Assembly: GCA_025455345.1 (NCBI GenBank)
Contig: JALOMS010000101.1
Location: 1 to 10,888 of the forward strand
DNA length: 10,888 nucleotides
Direction: 5' to 3'
From: Thermoflexibacter sp.
Lineage (GTDB): Bacteria > Bacteroidota > Bacteroidia > Cytophagales > Thermoflexibacteraceae
Below the pieces are notes generated by a model, which had not been told where the DNA came from, ran no database searches, and saw only the letters and a list, made by a program, of their open reading frames with translations. The position numbers and the translations under genes are program-made. Shown here one piece after another: positions 1 through 7,073 of the stretch (within the stretch, counting starts at the first letter, position 1; each line of letters opens with the position of its first letter).

Positions 1-1
1 G

Positions 2-175
2 GGACTGCAAGGAGAAATTACTGTAAATGGTAAGAAGTATAACAATGTTATGCCTGCTTCTGGCTTGAATGACAAGGAAATAGCAGATGTGCTTACTTAT
101 GTAAACAATACTTGGGGCAACAAAGGTGCAAGAGTTACAGAACAAGAAGTAAGTGCGGAAAGAAAGAAAAAGTAA
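2..175 (+). CDS. c-type cytochrome, C-terminal end (partial)
   Basis: An open frame enters from the left edge and ends at TAA 173-175, giving 57 residues. It resembles the distal half of a class I cytochrome c domain: a short GEITVNGKKY beta segment, then VMPA, whose Met (fragment residue 17) would be the distal haem iron ligand, then a helix of the type DKEIADVLTYVNNTWGN that closes the fold. The CXXCH haem-binding motif would lie upstream, outside the window, so it is not seen. The tail is lysine-rich. Such domains are periplasmic electron carriers, either free-standing or fused to the C-terminus of larger oxidoreductases such as copper nitrite reductases, and I cannot tell which applies. 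An intrinsic terminator follows directly, so this is the last gene of its transcript and separate from the glycan cluster. Confidence 0.8.
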   Translation, partial: GLQGEITVNGKKYNNVMPASGLNDKEIADVLTYVNNTWGNKGARVTEQEVSAERKKK

Positions 176-212
176 GAAAATACTTTTTTCTATACCCTTT
201 TATACATAAAAG

Positions 213-259
213 CAAACAAAGCCGTTTATTGTTTATAAAATGGTTTTGTTTGTTTTTTT
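213..259 (+). terminator. Rho-independent terminator after the cytochrome gene
   Basis: The arms 213-223 (CAAACAAAGCC) and 242-252 (GGTTTTGTTTG) form an 11-bp stem with one G.U pair, followed at once by seven T (253-259). Inside the 18-nt loop, 225-229 can pair with 235-239 and lengthen the hairpin. It starts 37 nt after the cytochrome stop codon and isolates that gene from the + strand cluster downstream. Confidence 0.85.
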
Positions 260-277
260 GGTAAGATTTATGAGATA

Positions 278-310
278 TTTGATATTTTATATGAGTTTTT
301 ATTATTTTTG
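278..310 (+). promoter_or_regulatory. Bacteroidota-type promoter for the SiaC-like gene
   Basis: TATTTTTG at 303-310 fits the Bacteroidota -7 consensus TAnnTTTG. A TTTG at 278-281 lies 21 nt upstream, within the usual spacing for the -33 element. The -7 element ends 33 nt before the ATG at 344 and the pair lies just after the terminator, which is where the start of the + strand cluster would be expected. The call rests on consensus matching in AT-rich DNA, where chance matches occur. Confidence 0.55.
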
Positions 311-343
311 ACCTTTCAAAACTGATAGATGTATTAATACAAT

Positions 344-739
344 ATGGCAATTACTCAGGACGTAATTAAGTTGAATCCCACACGTGATACACCTGCGGTA
401 GAATTTAACTATGTTGATGGTATCATGCACATCAAAGGTAGATGTTATCCCTCTGATGTAAAGAAATTTTTCGAACCTTTAATGGGTTGGGTGTCTGAAT
501 ATATACAATCTCCAATTGCAAGAGAAACAACTGTACACATTGACCTTGAATATTTTAATACAACCTCAGGAAAGTTCATACTCAATATTTTTGAATCTTT
601 GAAAAAACTTCATGTCAATGGTCATGGGGTAAAGGTCAAATGGTATGAATGGGAATCTGATGAATTTAAAGACGACGAGTATTCGTTTTTAGATGAGTTT
701 GAGGGCGAGTATCCATTTGTGGAGGTGATTTATAGATAG
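344..739 (+). CDS. SiaC/DUF1987-family regulatory phosphoprotein
   Basis: A 131-residue protein covering one whole SiaC (DUF1987) domain: an N-terminal strand with DTPAVEF (15-21), the turn DGIMHIKGRCYPSD (25-38), an amphipathic helix around 39-54, a strand HIDLEYFN (65-72), then NTTSGKFI (72-79) opening a helix, and an acidic C-terminus. In Pseudomonas aeruginosa, SiaC is a STAS-like protein phosphorylated by the kinase SiaB and dephosphorylated by the PP2C-type phosphatase SiaA. Its unphosphorylated form activates the diguanylate cyclase SiaD and so promotes aggregation. The Thr/Ser residues at 73-75 lie where the phosphoacceptor is expected. No SiaA, SiaB or SiaD homologue is present here, so the partner is unknown. 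The gene heads a + strand run of glycan genes with a 37-nt gap to the flippase, so I infer a link to surface polysaccharide control. The ATG at 344 has no Shine-Dalgarno sequence, as is usual in this phylum. Confidence 0.85.
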   Translation: MAITQDVIKLNPTRDTPAVEFNYVDGIMHIKGRCYPSDVKKFFEPLMGWVSEYIQSPIARETTVHIDLEYFNTTSGKFILNIFESLKKLHVNGHGVKVKWYEWESDEFKDDEYSFLDEFEGEYPFVEVIYR

Positions 740-776
740 TTGATAATCGATATATGTGTCGCTATTTCTAATATTA

Positions 777-2270
777 ATGAATAAACTACTAAACTTCTTA
801 AGAAAACTATACAAATCTCAAGCTATTCAGAACTCTTTTTGGGGGGTGCTTAATGCGGTTGTTCACCCAATCTTGATGCTTTTGGCTATTCCTATATTTA
901 TTTCCTATTTAGGCATTGAGCAGTTTGGAGGTTGGAGCATTATTAACTCCATTATCGCAAGCATGGGTATTTTCAACATGGGACTGGGAAGCGCAACGGT
1001 CAATTTTATAGCCAAATACCGCGCAAATGATGATTGGGATAATATTTACAGAGTGATTAATACTACCTTTTCTATTTACCTCATTCTCTCTATCGCTATC
1101 ACTACTATTGGTATATTAAGCACGGACTTATTGATTGATTATAAGGTTTTTAATATTCCTACACAGCATGTGGAACTTACACGTTATACCTTAAGAATAG
1201 GTTTTTTTATAGTAGGGCTTAGGTATATAGAAGGGGTACTTGTTTCTATTTTTGTGGGTTTTGAAAGGAATGATATTTCCTCTAAAATACATATTTCTTC
1301 TAAAGCTCTTTTGATAGCTGTTCAGTTAACACTTGTTGTGATGAACTTTTCCCTCATAGCTGTTTTTATTGCTACTGCTATTATGAGTATTTTATCTCTC
1401 ATTATTGAATTATACATTGTCAAGAGATTTGTCAAAGGTTTAAAATTTTCTTTGCTTTTCAGTAAGTCTTCATTCAAAGAAGTATTTAGTTTTGGTATTT
1501 GGACTTGGACGCAGTCTATTGTAGGCATTATTTCTGGACAGATAGATAAGTTCATCGTCGTATGGCTAAGCGGATTAGGAGTCTTTGGCTATTATTCTAT
1601 TGGTCAGGAGGTTGCTACGAGGATACATGGACTTTTTGGAGCGGCTACCTCTTGGATTTTCCCCAAAATAGCCAAAGAAACTGCAAAAAATAATGACATC
1701 TTGCCCTTTTATTACAATATGCAGTTCCTCATTATTTCTATTGGCATTTTGTCTGTATCTACGCTGTTTTACACACGCGATTTTTTCTTTACACTTTGGT
1801 TAGGTGCAGAGAAATATGCTCAATCGGTAGATTTTATCACAGTATTCCTCTATTTTAATATCTTTAGTGTTACAACTATCGTCCCTTATCATTTTTTGAA
1901 TAGCGGAGGTTATGTAAGAGGAAATACGTTTTTCATTGCATTTAGCAGTTTGGTTACAGTAGTTTCTATGATTGTTTTATACCAATTTTTTGGTGTAATA
2001 GGTTTACCTTTAGGTAGATTGGTAAGTCCAGCAATTACAAGTTTGGGTTCGCGAACCATTGTACATCTCAAGATTTTAAAAGATAAAGATATTTTCTCTG
2101 GAGCGAAAATAATATTGCCATCTTGGATTGCTGTAATTATTTTGTATTTAGGTGAACAAAATATATTGCCTTTTTATGTACAATTGATTTGTTTTGCTTT
2201 TCTTGCATGGGTAATCCAATGGATTTTTGGACAAAAGGTGAATATTTCCAAATTAGTCAAATCAATATGA
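777..2270 (+). CDS. Wzx-like polysaccharide flippase (MOP superfamily)
   Basis: A 497-residue, strongly hydrophobic protein with about 12 predicted membrane helices and short basic loops. This matches the size and pattern of O-antigen/oligosaccharide flippases of the MOP exporter superfamily. The start NSFWGVLNAVVHPILMLLAIPIF, followed by SYLGIEQFGGWSI and NMGLGSATVNFIAKY, is the familiar first-helix and loop pattern of Wzx-type proteins. It would sit in the inner membrane and move a lipid-linked glycan to the periplasmic face. The frame stays open up to a GTG at 756, but I chose the ATG at 777, because it begins the conserved amphipathic N-terminus (MNKLLNFLRKLYKS) and GTG would add only seven residues. 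Its stop overlaps the start of the pyruvyl transferase gene (ATGA at 2267-2270), so the two are very likely co-translated. The glycan it carries cannot be read from sequence. Confidence 0.88.
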   Translation: MNKLLNFLRKLYKSQAIQNSFWGVLNAVVHPILMLLAIPIFISYLGIEQFGGWSIINSIIASMGIFNMGLGSATVNFIAKYRANDDWDNIYRVINTTFSIYLILSIAITTIGILSTDLLIDYKVFNIPTQHVELTRYTLRIGFFIVGLRYIEGVLVSIFVGFERNDISSKIHISSKALLIAVQLTLVVMNFSLIAVFIATAIMSILSLIIELYIVKRFVKGLKFSLLFSKSSFKEVFSFGIWTWTQSIVGIISGQIDKFIVVWLSGLGVFGYYSIGQEVATRIHGLFGAATSWIFPKIAKETAKNNDILPFYYNMQFLIISIGILSVSTLFYTRDFFFTLWLGAEKYAQSVDFITVFLYFNIFSVTTIVPYHFLNSGGYVRGNTFFIAFSSLVTVVSMIVLYQFFGVIGLPLGRLVSPAITSLGSRTIVHLKILKDKDIFSGAKIILPSWIAVIILYLGEQNILPFYVQLICFAFLAWVIQWIFGQKVNISKLVKSI

Positions 2271-3346
2271 GTATTTTTCTTAATTTTGATTTTTACGGTT
2301 CTCATAATGTTGGAGATGACCTCATGGTCGCAGGCTTCTTAGAGGTTTTCCCTCATAGTCTTGCTCCATTAGAGTGCCAAACTAAGCAACATATCGCATC
2401 TCAACGAATCCGCTTCCCCCAAATTCATTGGGAGCCAGTTTCTACCAAAGACATTCAGCCCCAATGTTTATTGGGTATAGGAGATACACCTTTCCAGCTG
2501 ACGAGTGGGGTTTGGTTTTTGGAAAAATTGCTTCGTGATGCCAAAACAGCAAAAGATAAAAATATTCCTATGTACATGATAGGAGTAGGCGCGGAAAAAG
2601 AAGTCAAAAATGATACAAAATACATTCATAAGATTTTAGAAAGCATTTCGCATATCTGGACAAGAGATGAATTTTCCAAACAAATATTAGTAGATAATTT
2701 CAAATTCCCTGATGAGAAAGTAACAGCCTCCTCTGATTTGGCTAATATTTACTTGGACAAATGGTCGCAAAGCATTGATTTTAATAGAGAAAGACCTGTG
2801 GACTTAGCAGTATGTTTCTTTGCAGAAGAAAAACTGCTCCAACCTACTGATATTCCAGCCCTTAAAAAGTTTTTTAGGAAAAATGCTACTCAATTACAGA
2901 TGGTTTTTAATGCCAACGAAACAAGAAAAAGAGAACCTTTTGAGTGGTATATTTACCATCAATTGATGTTTAATTGGTTTGATAGGACATTCAGACCTTT
3001 ACCCAATTTGACTTATTATTCTCCTGAGTATGCAACAGGCAGTATGAATGACCTAATAGATAGCTACAAAGATTATAAAACTGTATTGACTTCTCGATAT
3101 CATGGCTTGATGACCGCCGCATGGGCTGGCTGTAAGGTTGCTGTATTAGAACGTTCCTCAAAAGTAAGTGCTTTGGCACAGGAATTAGGCATTCCTATTA
3201 TCCAAAAGCCTTTTACGGTAGAAAAAATAGAAGAAGGCTATGCTAACGCCAAAGTTGTAGATAGGAATTTATTAGCATCATTGAGCAAGAATGCCAAGCA
3301 AAGTGTAGAGGAGTTAGCGGGAGTCATAGGCAAATTGTATAAGTAA
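2267..3346 (+). CDS. polysaccharide pyruvyl transferase family protein
   Basis: A 359-residue protein of the CsaB/WcaK family, which moves a pyruvyl group from phosphoenolpyruvate to a sugar to make a pyruvate ketal. Family marks visible: the N-terminal GSHNVGDDLM (11-20), matching the GxxNxGD motif; WTRDEFS (131-137) with the usual R-D-x-x-S pattern; and TSRYHGLMTAAWAG (275-288), the SxRxH motif with conserved Arg277 and His279. The frame is open further upstream to 2189, but the correct start is the ATG at 2267: it puts the conserved GxxNxGD motif near the N-terminus and gives a 4-nt overlap with the flippase stop. No signal peptide is seen, so it acts in the cytoplasm. Pairing with a flippase suggests that it decorates the exported glycan. 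The family also contains members with unproven activity, so the donor and acceptor are inferred. Confidence 0.88.
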   Translation: MSIFLNFDFYGSHNVGDDLMVAGFLEVFPHSLAPLECQTKQHIASQRIRFPQIHWEPVSTKDIQPQCLLGIGDTPFQLTSGVWFLEKLLRDAKTAKDKNIPMYMIGVGAEKEVKNDTKYIHKILESISHIWTRDEFSKQILVDNFKFPDEKVTASSDLANIYLDKWSQSIDFNRERPVDLAVCFFAEEKLLQPTDIPALKKFFRKNATQLQMVFNANETRKREPFEWYIYHQLMFNWFDRTFRPLPNLTYYSPEYATGSMNDLIDSYKDYKTVLTSRYHGLMTAAWAGCKVAVLERSSKVSALAQELGIPIIQKPFTVEKIEEGYANAKVVDRNLLASLSKNAKQSVEELAGVIGKLYK

Positions 3347-3423
3347 TTACTTTATACTGATGTTGTAAGGTCAAGACAATTCGTTAATATTGTTAAAATT
3401 TTGTAGATTGAACAAGTATTATC

Positions 3424-4647
3424 ATGAAATTAAAGTATCTACCCAATAAAATTAAAGACTCGTGGCATCGCAATATAGCTGTCCCTTTAATTACACGTCT
3501 TATTCATTTCTTTATTTCTTTAGGAAAAAGAAACCGCAAGTCTTACAAACCCCGCACATTAATTATTCTGCGATTTGATGCGATTGGAGATTATGTACTA
3601 TTTCGCAATTTTCTGGAACTCATCAGAAATAGTGAAAAATACAAAGGGTATCATATTACACTATGTGGTAATCTCGCATGGAAATCTATTGCCGAAACCT
3701 TTGATAAAGAGTTTGTAGATGAGTTTATCTGGATAAATTTTGATAAATTATACAAAGAGCATAGTTATAGGTACGAAGCCCTCAAATTAATGGCTGATAA
3801 GGAGGGTTATGAAGTATTGATTTCATCTACTGCCGCAAGAAATTATTATAAAGAAGATGCTTTTGTACGTGCAATAACTGCCCAAGAAAAAATAGGCTAT
3901 GAATCTCGCGTGTGGGAAAATATGATAGCTTCTCATAAGCAAATATCTGATAAGTATTATAATAGGCTTATTTCCGTTGCCGATTATGATGAATTTGAGT
4001 TTTATCTTAATCAAAAATTTTTTCGCTCCTTATTTGGCAGTGAAAATTATATGCCCAAGAGGACACATTTTAAGCCTATCTCCTACCAGCTAAAATTTTC
4101 TACCCCAGACCAATACGCCATCATAGCTCCGGGAGCAGGTGCGTGGTTTAGGCGGTGGAGTACCAGCAATTTTGCAAAAATTTCGGATTATTTATTTGAA
4201 AAATATGGTATTCATTCCGTAATCGTAGGTAGCAAAGCAGATAAGGAACTTGCCAATCAAATCATGGAGGAAGCCAAAAACAAGAATTGCTTTACAGACC
4301 TAACAGGCGTTTCTTCTCTAACTGATTTGGTGTTTTTATTACAAAAATCAAAAATTACCATTGCCAATGAGTCAAGTGCTACTCATTTTGCAGTAGCAGT
4401 AGATACACCCGTCATTTGCATATCGAACGGCAATCACTTTGGCAGGTTCAATCCCTATCCAGAGGAAATAGCTCCTTATTGTCAGACGGTCTATCCACCA
4501 GAAATTACAGAAAAATTAGAGGATAAAAGAGAACTTATCAGATTGTACGCCGCAGGTTCAAGGCTAAATATTAATAAAATAGAACCTCAAACAGTAGTTC
4601 AAGCAATAGAATATCTCTTTCAAAAACTTGAAAATTCCCCTCGATAA
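3424..4647 (+). CDS. glycosyltransferase family 9 (heptosyltransferase-like)
   Basis: A 407-residue GT9 protein with two Rossmann-like domains (GT-B fold). The N-terminal domain starts after a basic/hydrophobic lead of about 43 residues with TLIILRFDAIGDYVLF (45-60), the family's G-D loop. The C-terminal domain shows APGAGAWFRRW (235-245) for nucleotide-sugar binding, LTGVSSLTDL (293-302), and NESSATHFAVA (315-325), the counterpart of the NDSG..H.A motif of WaaC/WaaF, though with E-S-S in place of the usual D-S-G. GT9 enzymes transfer L,D- or D,D-heptose from ADP-heptose to the LPS core. The next two genes make ADP-heptose, which supports this substrate. The longer N-terminus, with a hydrophobic stretch near 20-33 flanked by basic residues, may attach it to the membrane. 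It follows the pyruvyl transferase after 77 nt with no terminator seen. The exact acceptor is unknown. Confidence 0.87.
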   Translation: MKLKYLPNKIKDSWHRNIAVPLITRLIHFFISLGKRNRKSYKPRTLIILRFDAIGDYVLFRNFLELIRNSEKYKGYHITLCGNLAWKSIAETFDKEFVDEFIWINFDKLYKEHSYRYEALKLMADKEGYEVLISSTAARNYYKEDAFVRAITAQEKIGYESRVWENMIASHKQISDKYYNRLISVADYDEFEFYLNQKFFRSLFGSENYMPKRTHFKPISYQLKFSTPDQYAIIAPGAGAWFRRWSTSNFAKISDYLFEKYGIHSVIVGSKADKELANQIMEEAKNKNCFTDLTGVSSLTDLVFLLQKSKITIANESSATHFAVAVDTPVICISNGNHFGRFNPYPEEIAPYCQTVYPPEITEKLEDKRELIRLYAAGSRLNINKIEPQTVVQAIEYLFQKLENSPR

Positions 4648-4747
4648 ATAATTTGCTTACTATTAAAAAAGTGTTAATTTGCAATCCTAATCGAGCTTTA
4701 TACAAATGATATATCGCTTTTTATTATTGTAGCTAAAACAAAAATAC

Positions 4748-6181
4748 ATGAAACTTCACTTTGCCAACCCCAATCCTCAGATATTAGTATTGGGAGATTT
4801 AATGATAGACCATTATTTATGGGGTACTTGTAGCCGTATCTCACCAGAGGCTCCTGTCCAAGTAATTGATATTCAAAAAGAAACAACCGTACTTGGTGGA
4901 GCTGGAAACGTAGTAAACAATCTGCTTACTTTTGGAGCAAAGGTAGATGTCGGGGGGGTAATAGGAAACGACGAAGCGGGCAAGGAGTTACGCCAAATGC
5001 TGGAAAAAGCGGGCGCAGGAACATCTCTGTTACTATCACAAGACAGTAGAAAAACAAGTAAAAAAAGCAGAATTATTGCCGCCAATCAGCAAGTTGTCCG
5101 CTATGACAAAGAGTCTAAAGATGACATTACAAAGGAAAGCGAAAATAAATTGTTAGAAAAAGTAGCCCAACAGATTGGTAAGTATCAACTTGTACTACTT
5201 TCTGACTATAACAAAGGAGTGCTTACTTCTTCTTTTACACAAGGAGTCATTAAGATAGCAAACGAAAATAATGTTAAAGTTTTGATAGACCCCAAGGGAA
5301 CTGACTACTCCAAATATAAAGGCGCATTTCTCATCACTCCTAATAAAAAAGAAGCAAGTCTTGCTACAAAAATAGATATTAAAGACGAAACAACCCTCAA
5401 TAAGGTAGGTTTTCAACTCAAACAAGAGTGTAATCTTAACTATGTAGTAGTAACCTTATCAGAAGAAGGGATTGCTTTATTTGATAAAGAGGAAGTTCAT
5501 AAAATTCCAACCAAAGCCAAAGCAGTATATGATGTTACTGGCGCAGGCGATACCGTCTTAGCAAGCTTGGGGTTTGCGATTACGAATGATATGAGCATGA
5601 TTGATGCCTGTACTTTTGCCAACTATGCCGCCGCAGTAGTAATTAGCAAAGTAGGTAGTGCGACCGCCACACTTAGCGAAGTAGAGGAGTACATAGCATC
5701 GTACATTCCAGAGTCTAATAGCGATTCTGCCATCAAATCTCGCAAAGAAATAAGTGTTATTGCGGAAGATTTGAAAAAACGCAAGAAAAAAATAGTTTTT
5801 ACCAATGGCTGTTTTGACATACTTCACTTAGGACATGTCAAATATTTAGAAAAAGCAAAAAATTTTGGGGATATTCTCATCGTGGGAGTCAATGCAGACG
5901 CTTCTGTCAAACGCCTCAAGGGAGAAGAAAGACCTATCAACCCTGAATATGACCGCGCTTATTTGTTGGCTTCTCTCAACGCCGTAGATTTTGTAGTGGT
6001 ATTTGAGGAAGATACTCCTTACGAGCTGATAAAATCCATTACCCCAGAAATCCTCGTCAAAGGAGGAGATTATGAGGGCAAAGAAGTAGTAGGAAGCGAT
6101 ATAGTCAATGAAGTAAAATTAGTTTCTTTTGTTGAAGGCAAAAGCACAACCAATATCATTAATAAAATGAAAACCAAATAG
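4748..6181 (+). CDS. hldE: bifunctional heptose-7-phosphate kinase / heptose-1-phosphate adenylyltransferase HldE
   Basis: A 477-residue two-domain protein of normal HldE (RfaE) length. Residues about 1-320 are a PfkB/ribokinase-type kinase: VLGDLMIDHYLWG (14-26), TVLGGAGNVVNNL (47-59), and VTGAGDTVLAS (263-273) with the catalytic Asp268. Residues about 345-477 are a cytidylyltransferase-like nucleotidyl transferase: TNGCFDILHLGHVKYL (352-367) with the HxGH signature, RPINPEYDRAYLL (395-407), GGDYEGKEVVGSDIV (439-453), and EGKSTTNII (463-471). The kinase makes heptose 1,7-bisphosphate from heptose 7-phosphate. After GmhB removes the 7-phosphate, the second domain joins the sugar phosphate to AMP from ATP, giving ADP-heptose. 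It lies 23 nt before gmhA and 100 nt after the GT9 gene. Both active sites look intact. Confidence 0.95.
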   Translation: MKLHFANPNPQILVLGDLMIDHYLWGTCSRISPEAPVQVIDIQKETTVLGGAGNVVNNLLTFGAKVDVGGVIGNDEAGKELRQMLEKAGAGTSLLLSQDSRKTSKKSRIIAANQQVVRYDKESKDDITKESENKLLEKVAQQIGKYQLVLLSDYNKGVLTSSFTQGVIKIANENNVKVLIDPKGTDYSKYKGAFLITPNKKEASLATKIDIKDETTLNKVGFQLKQECNLNYVVVTLSEEGIALFDKEEVHKIPTKAKAVYDVTGAGDTVLASLGFAITNDMSMIDACTFANYAAAVVISKVGSATATLSEVEEYIASYIPESNSDSAIKSRKEISVIAEDLKKRKKKIVFTNGCFDILHLGHVKYLEKAKNFGDILIVGVNADASVKRLKGEERPINPEYDRAYLLASLNAVDFVVVFEEDTPYELIKSITPEILVKGGDYEGKEVVGSDIVNEVKLVSFVEGKSTTNIINKMKTK

Positions 6182-6204
6182 TTATATCATAAAAATAAAA
6201 CAAT

Positions 6205-6771
6205 ATGAAAGCAATGATTTTGAGTGAATTACAAGCTCATCAGCAAGTAATTCAAAAAGTAATAGATAGCTTACAAGAGGATATTTTCACTGCCTCTAAT
6301 ATGGCAATAGAAGCTCTTAAAAGAGGTAATAAAATATTGTTGTTTGGGAATGGCGGAAGCGCAGGAGATGCCCAACACATAGCCGCAGAACTTACAGGAC
6401 GTTATAAAACAGAGCGTAGAGGACTTCCTGCGATTGCTCTTACGACTGATACTTCTGCTTTAACGGCGATTGGTAACGATTATGGTTATCAAAGAGTATT
6501 TGACAGACAGGTCGAGGCTCTGGCAAGCAAGGGAGATTTGCTCATTGGAATTTCCACAAGCGGAAATAGTCCTAATGTAATGAGTGCCTTGAAGTTAGGC
6601 AAAGAAATAGGTTGTGCTACGCTTGGCTTGAGTGGCAGAGGAGGTGGGAAAATGACAGAGTTTTGCGATTTGAACTTAGTCGTGCCTTCTGATGACACGC
6701 CTCGCATCCAAGAAATGCATATTTTGATAGGGCATACCATCTGCCAAGCCATAGATAATGCTATTTCCTAA
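6205..6771 (+). CDS. gmhA: D-sedoheptulose 7-phosphate isomerase GmhA
   Basis: A 188-residue SIS-domain protein of typical GmhA length. It converts sedoheptulose 7-phosphate to D-glycero-D-manno-heptose 7-phosphate in the cytoplasm, the first committed step to ADP-heptose. Visible motifs: LLFGNGGSAGDAQHIAAEL (45-63) for phosphate binding, with His58 and Glu62; AIGNDYGYQRVF (88-99); GISTSGNSPNV (115-125); and the C-terminal TPRIQEMHILIGH (165-177), giving Gln169 and His177. These four residues match the catalytic and metal-binding positions described for GmhA enzymes. The gene starts 23 nt after hldE, so the two form an operon in which isomerase and kinase/adenylyltransferase act one after the other. 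ATG 6205 is used; an in-frame ATG three codons later would change little. Confidence 0.95.
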   Translation: MKAMILSELQAHQQVIQKVIDSLQEDIFTASNMAIEALKRGNKILLFGNGGSAGDAQHIAAELTGRYKTERRGLPAIALTTDTSALTAIGNDYGYQRVFDRQVEALASKGDLLIGISTSGNSPNVMSALKLGKEIGCATLGLSGRGGGKMTEFCDLNLVVPSDDTPRIQEMHILIGHTICQAIDNAIS

Positions 6772-6814
6772 TAGATTTATTAGATTGACTAAGATTTTTG
6801 TGAAAGCATAAAAT

Positions 6815-6894
6815 GAGGTTGTTTGAAAATTTTATATCTTGACAAAGAGGCTGTTCAAAAGCTATATTTTTCTTAGCTTTCAGACAGCCTCTTT
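6815..6894. repeat. palindrome with two competing left arms; likely bidirectional terminator or MITE-like remnant
   Basis: The right arm 6874-6894 pairs with 6844-6864: 11 bp (AAAGAGGCTGT with ACAGCCTCTTT), a three-base poorly paired interruption, then 7 bp (AAAGCTA with TAGCTTT) around a 9-nt loop. An upstream near-copy, GAGGTTGTTTGAAA at 6815-6828, also pairs with 6878-6891 over 14 positions with only two G.U pairs and no mismatch. The two pairings exclude each other. The element lies between convergent genes (gmhA on +, the LRR gene on -), a good place for a two-way terminator, but neither side has a long T run. The termini GAGG..CCTC over 77 bp also recall terminal inverted repeats of a small mobile element. 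I see no clear target-site duplication. Confidence 0.6.
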
Positions 6895-7073
6895 AAACAA
6901 ATGATATTCGTTCCTTGCTTTTCCCATACCAGTTCTACTGCGGCTTAAAAGACATGGTCAAATTTAACTCCCTGTTTTAACGGCGTAAACTACTCTTGAT
7001 TCAGAGAACGTCTAATTTATGAAGTTTACAAAAAGAATATGTTAAATACACATAGTCAATAAGTTACTTTATT
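6895..7073. other. intergenic stretch with no recognised gene
   Basis: This region lies between the palindrome and the end of the LRR gene. The part 6901-7020 has more G+C and fewer homopolymer runs than the neighbouring spacers. It does not hold a convincing open frame: the best minus-strand reading from about 7010 to 6900 is broken by two stops. A short palindrome, CTCT..AGAG, lies near 6993-7006. The part 7021-7073 is plain AT-rich spacer. It could be decayed coding DNA, part of a dispersed repeat continuous with the palindrome, or an RNA; I cannot decide. Confidence 0.4.

Noticed and set aside
756..776. GTG at 756 as the start of the flippase
   Set aside because: It adds seven residues of no family value. 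The ATG at 777 starts the usual amphipathic N-terminus.
3347..3423. Promoter in front of the GT9 gene (TTAAAATTTTG near 3390-3405)
   Set aside because: The spacing between TA and TTTG does not fit the TAnnTTTG element; AT-rich DNA gives such near matches by chance.
5558..5827. Minus-strand open frames inside hldE
   Set aside because: They lie opposite a highly conserved enzyme gene and have low-complexity, Phe/Tyr-rich translations typical of antisense frames.
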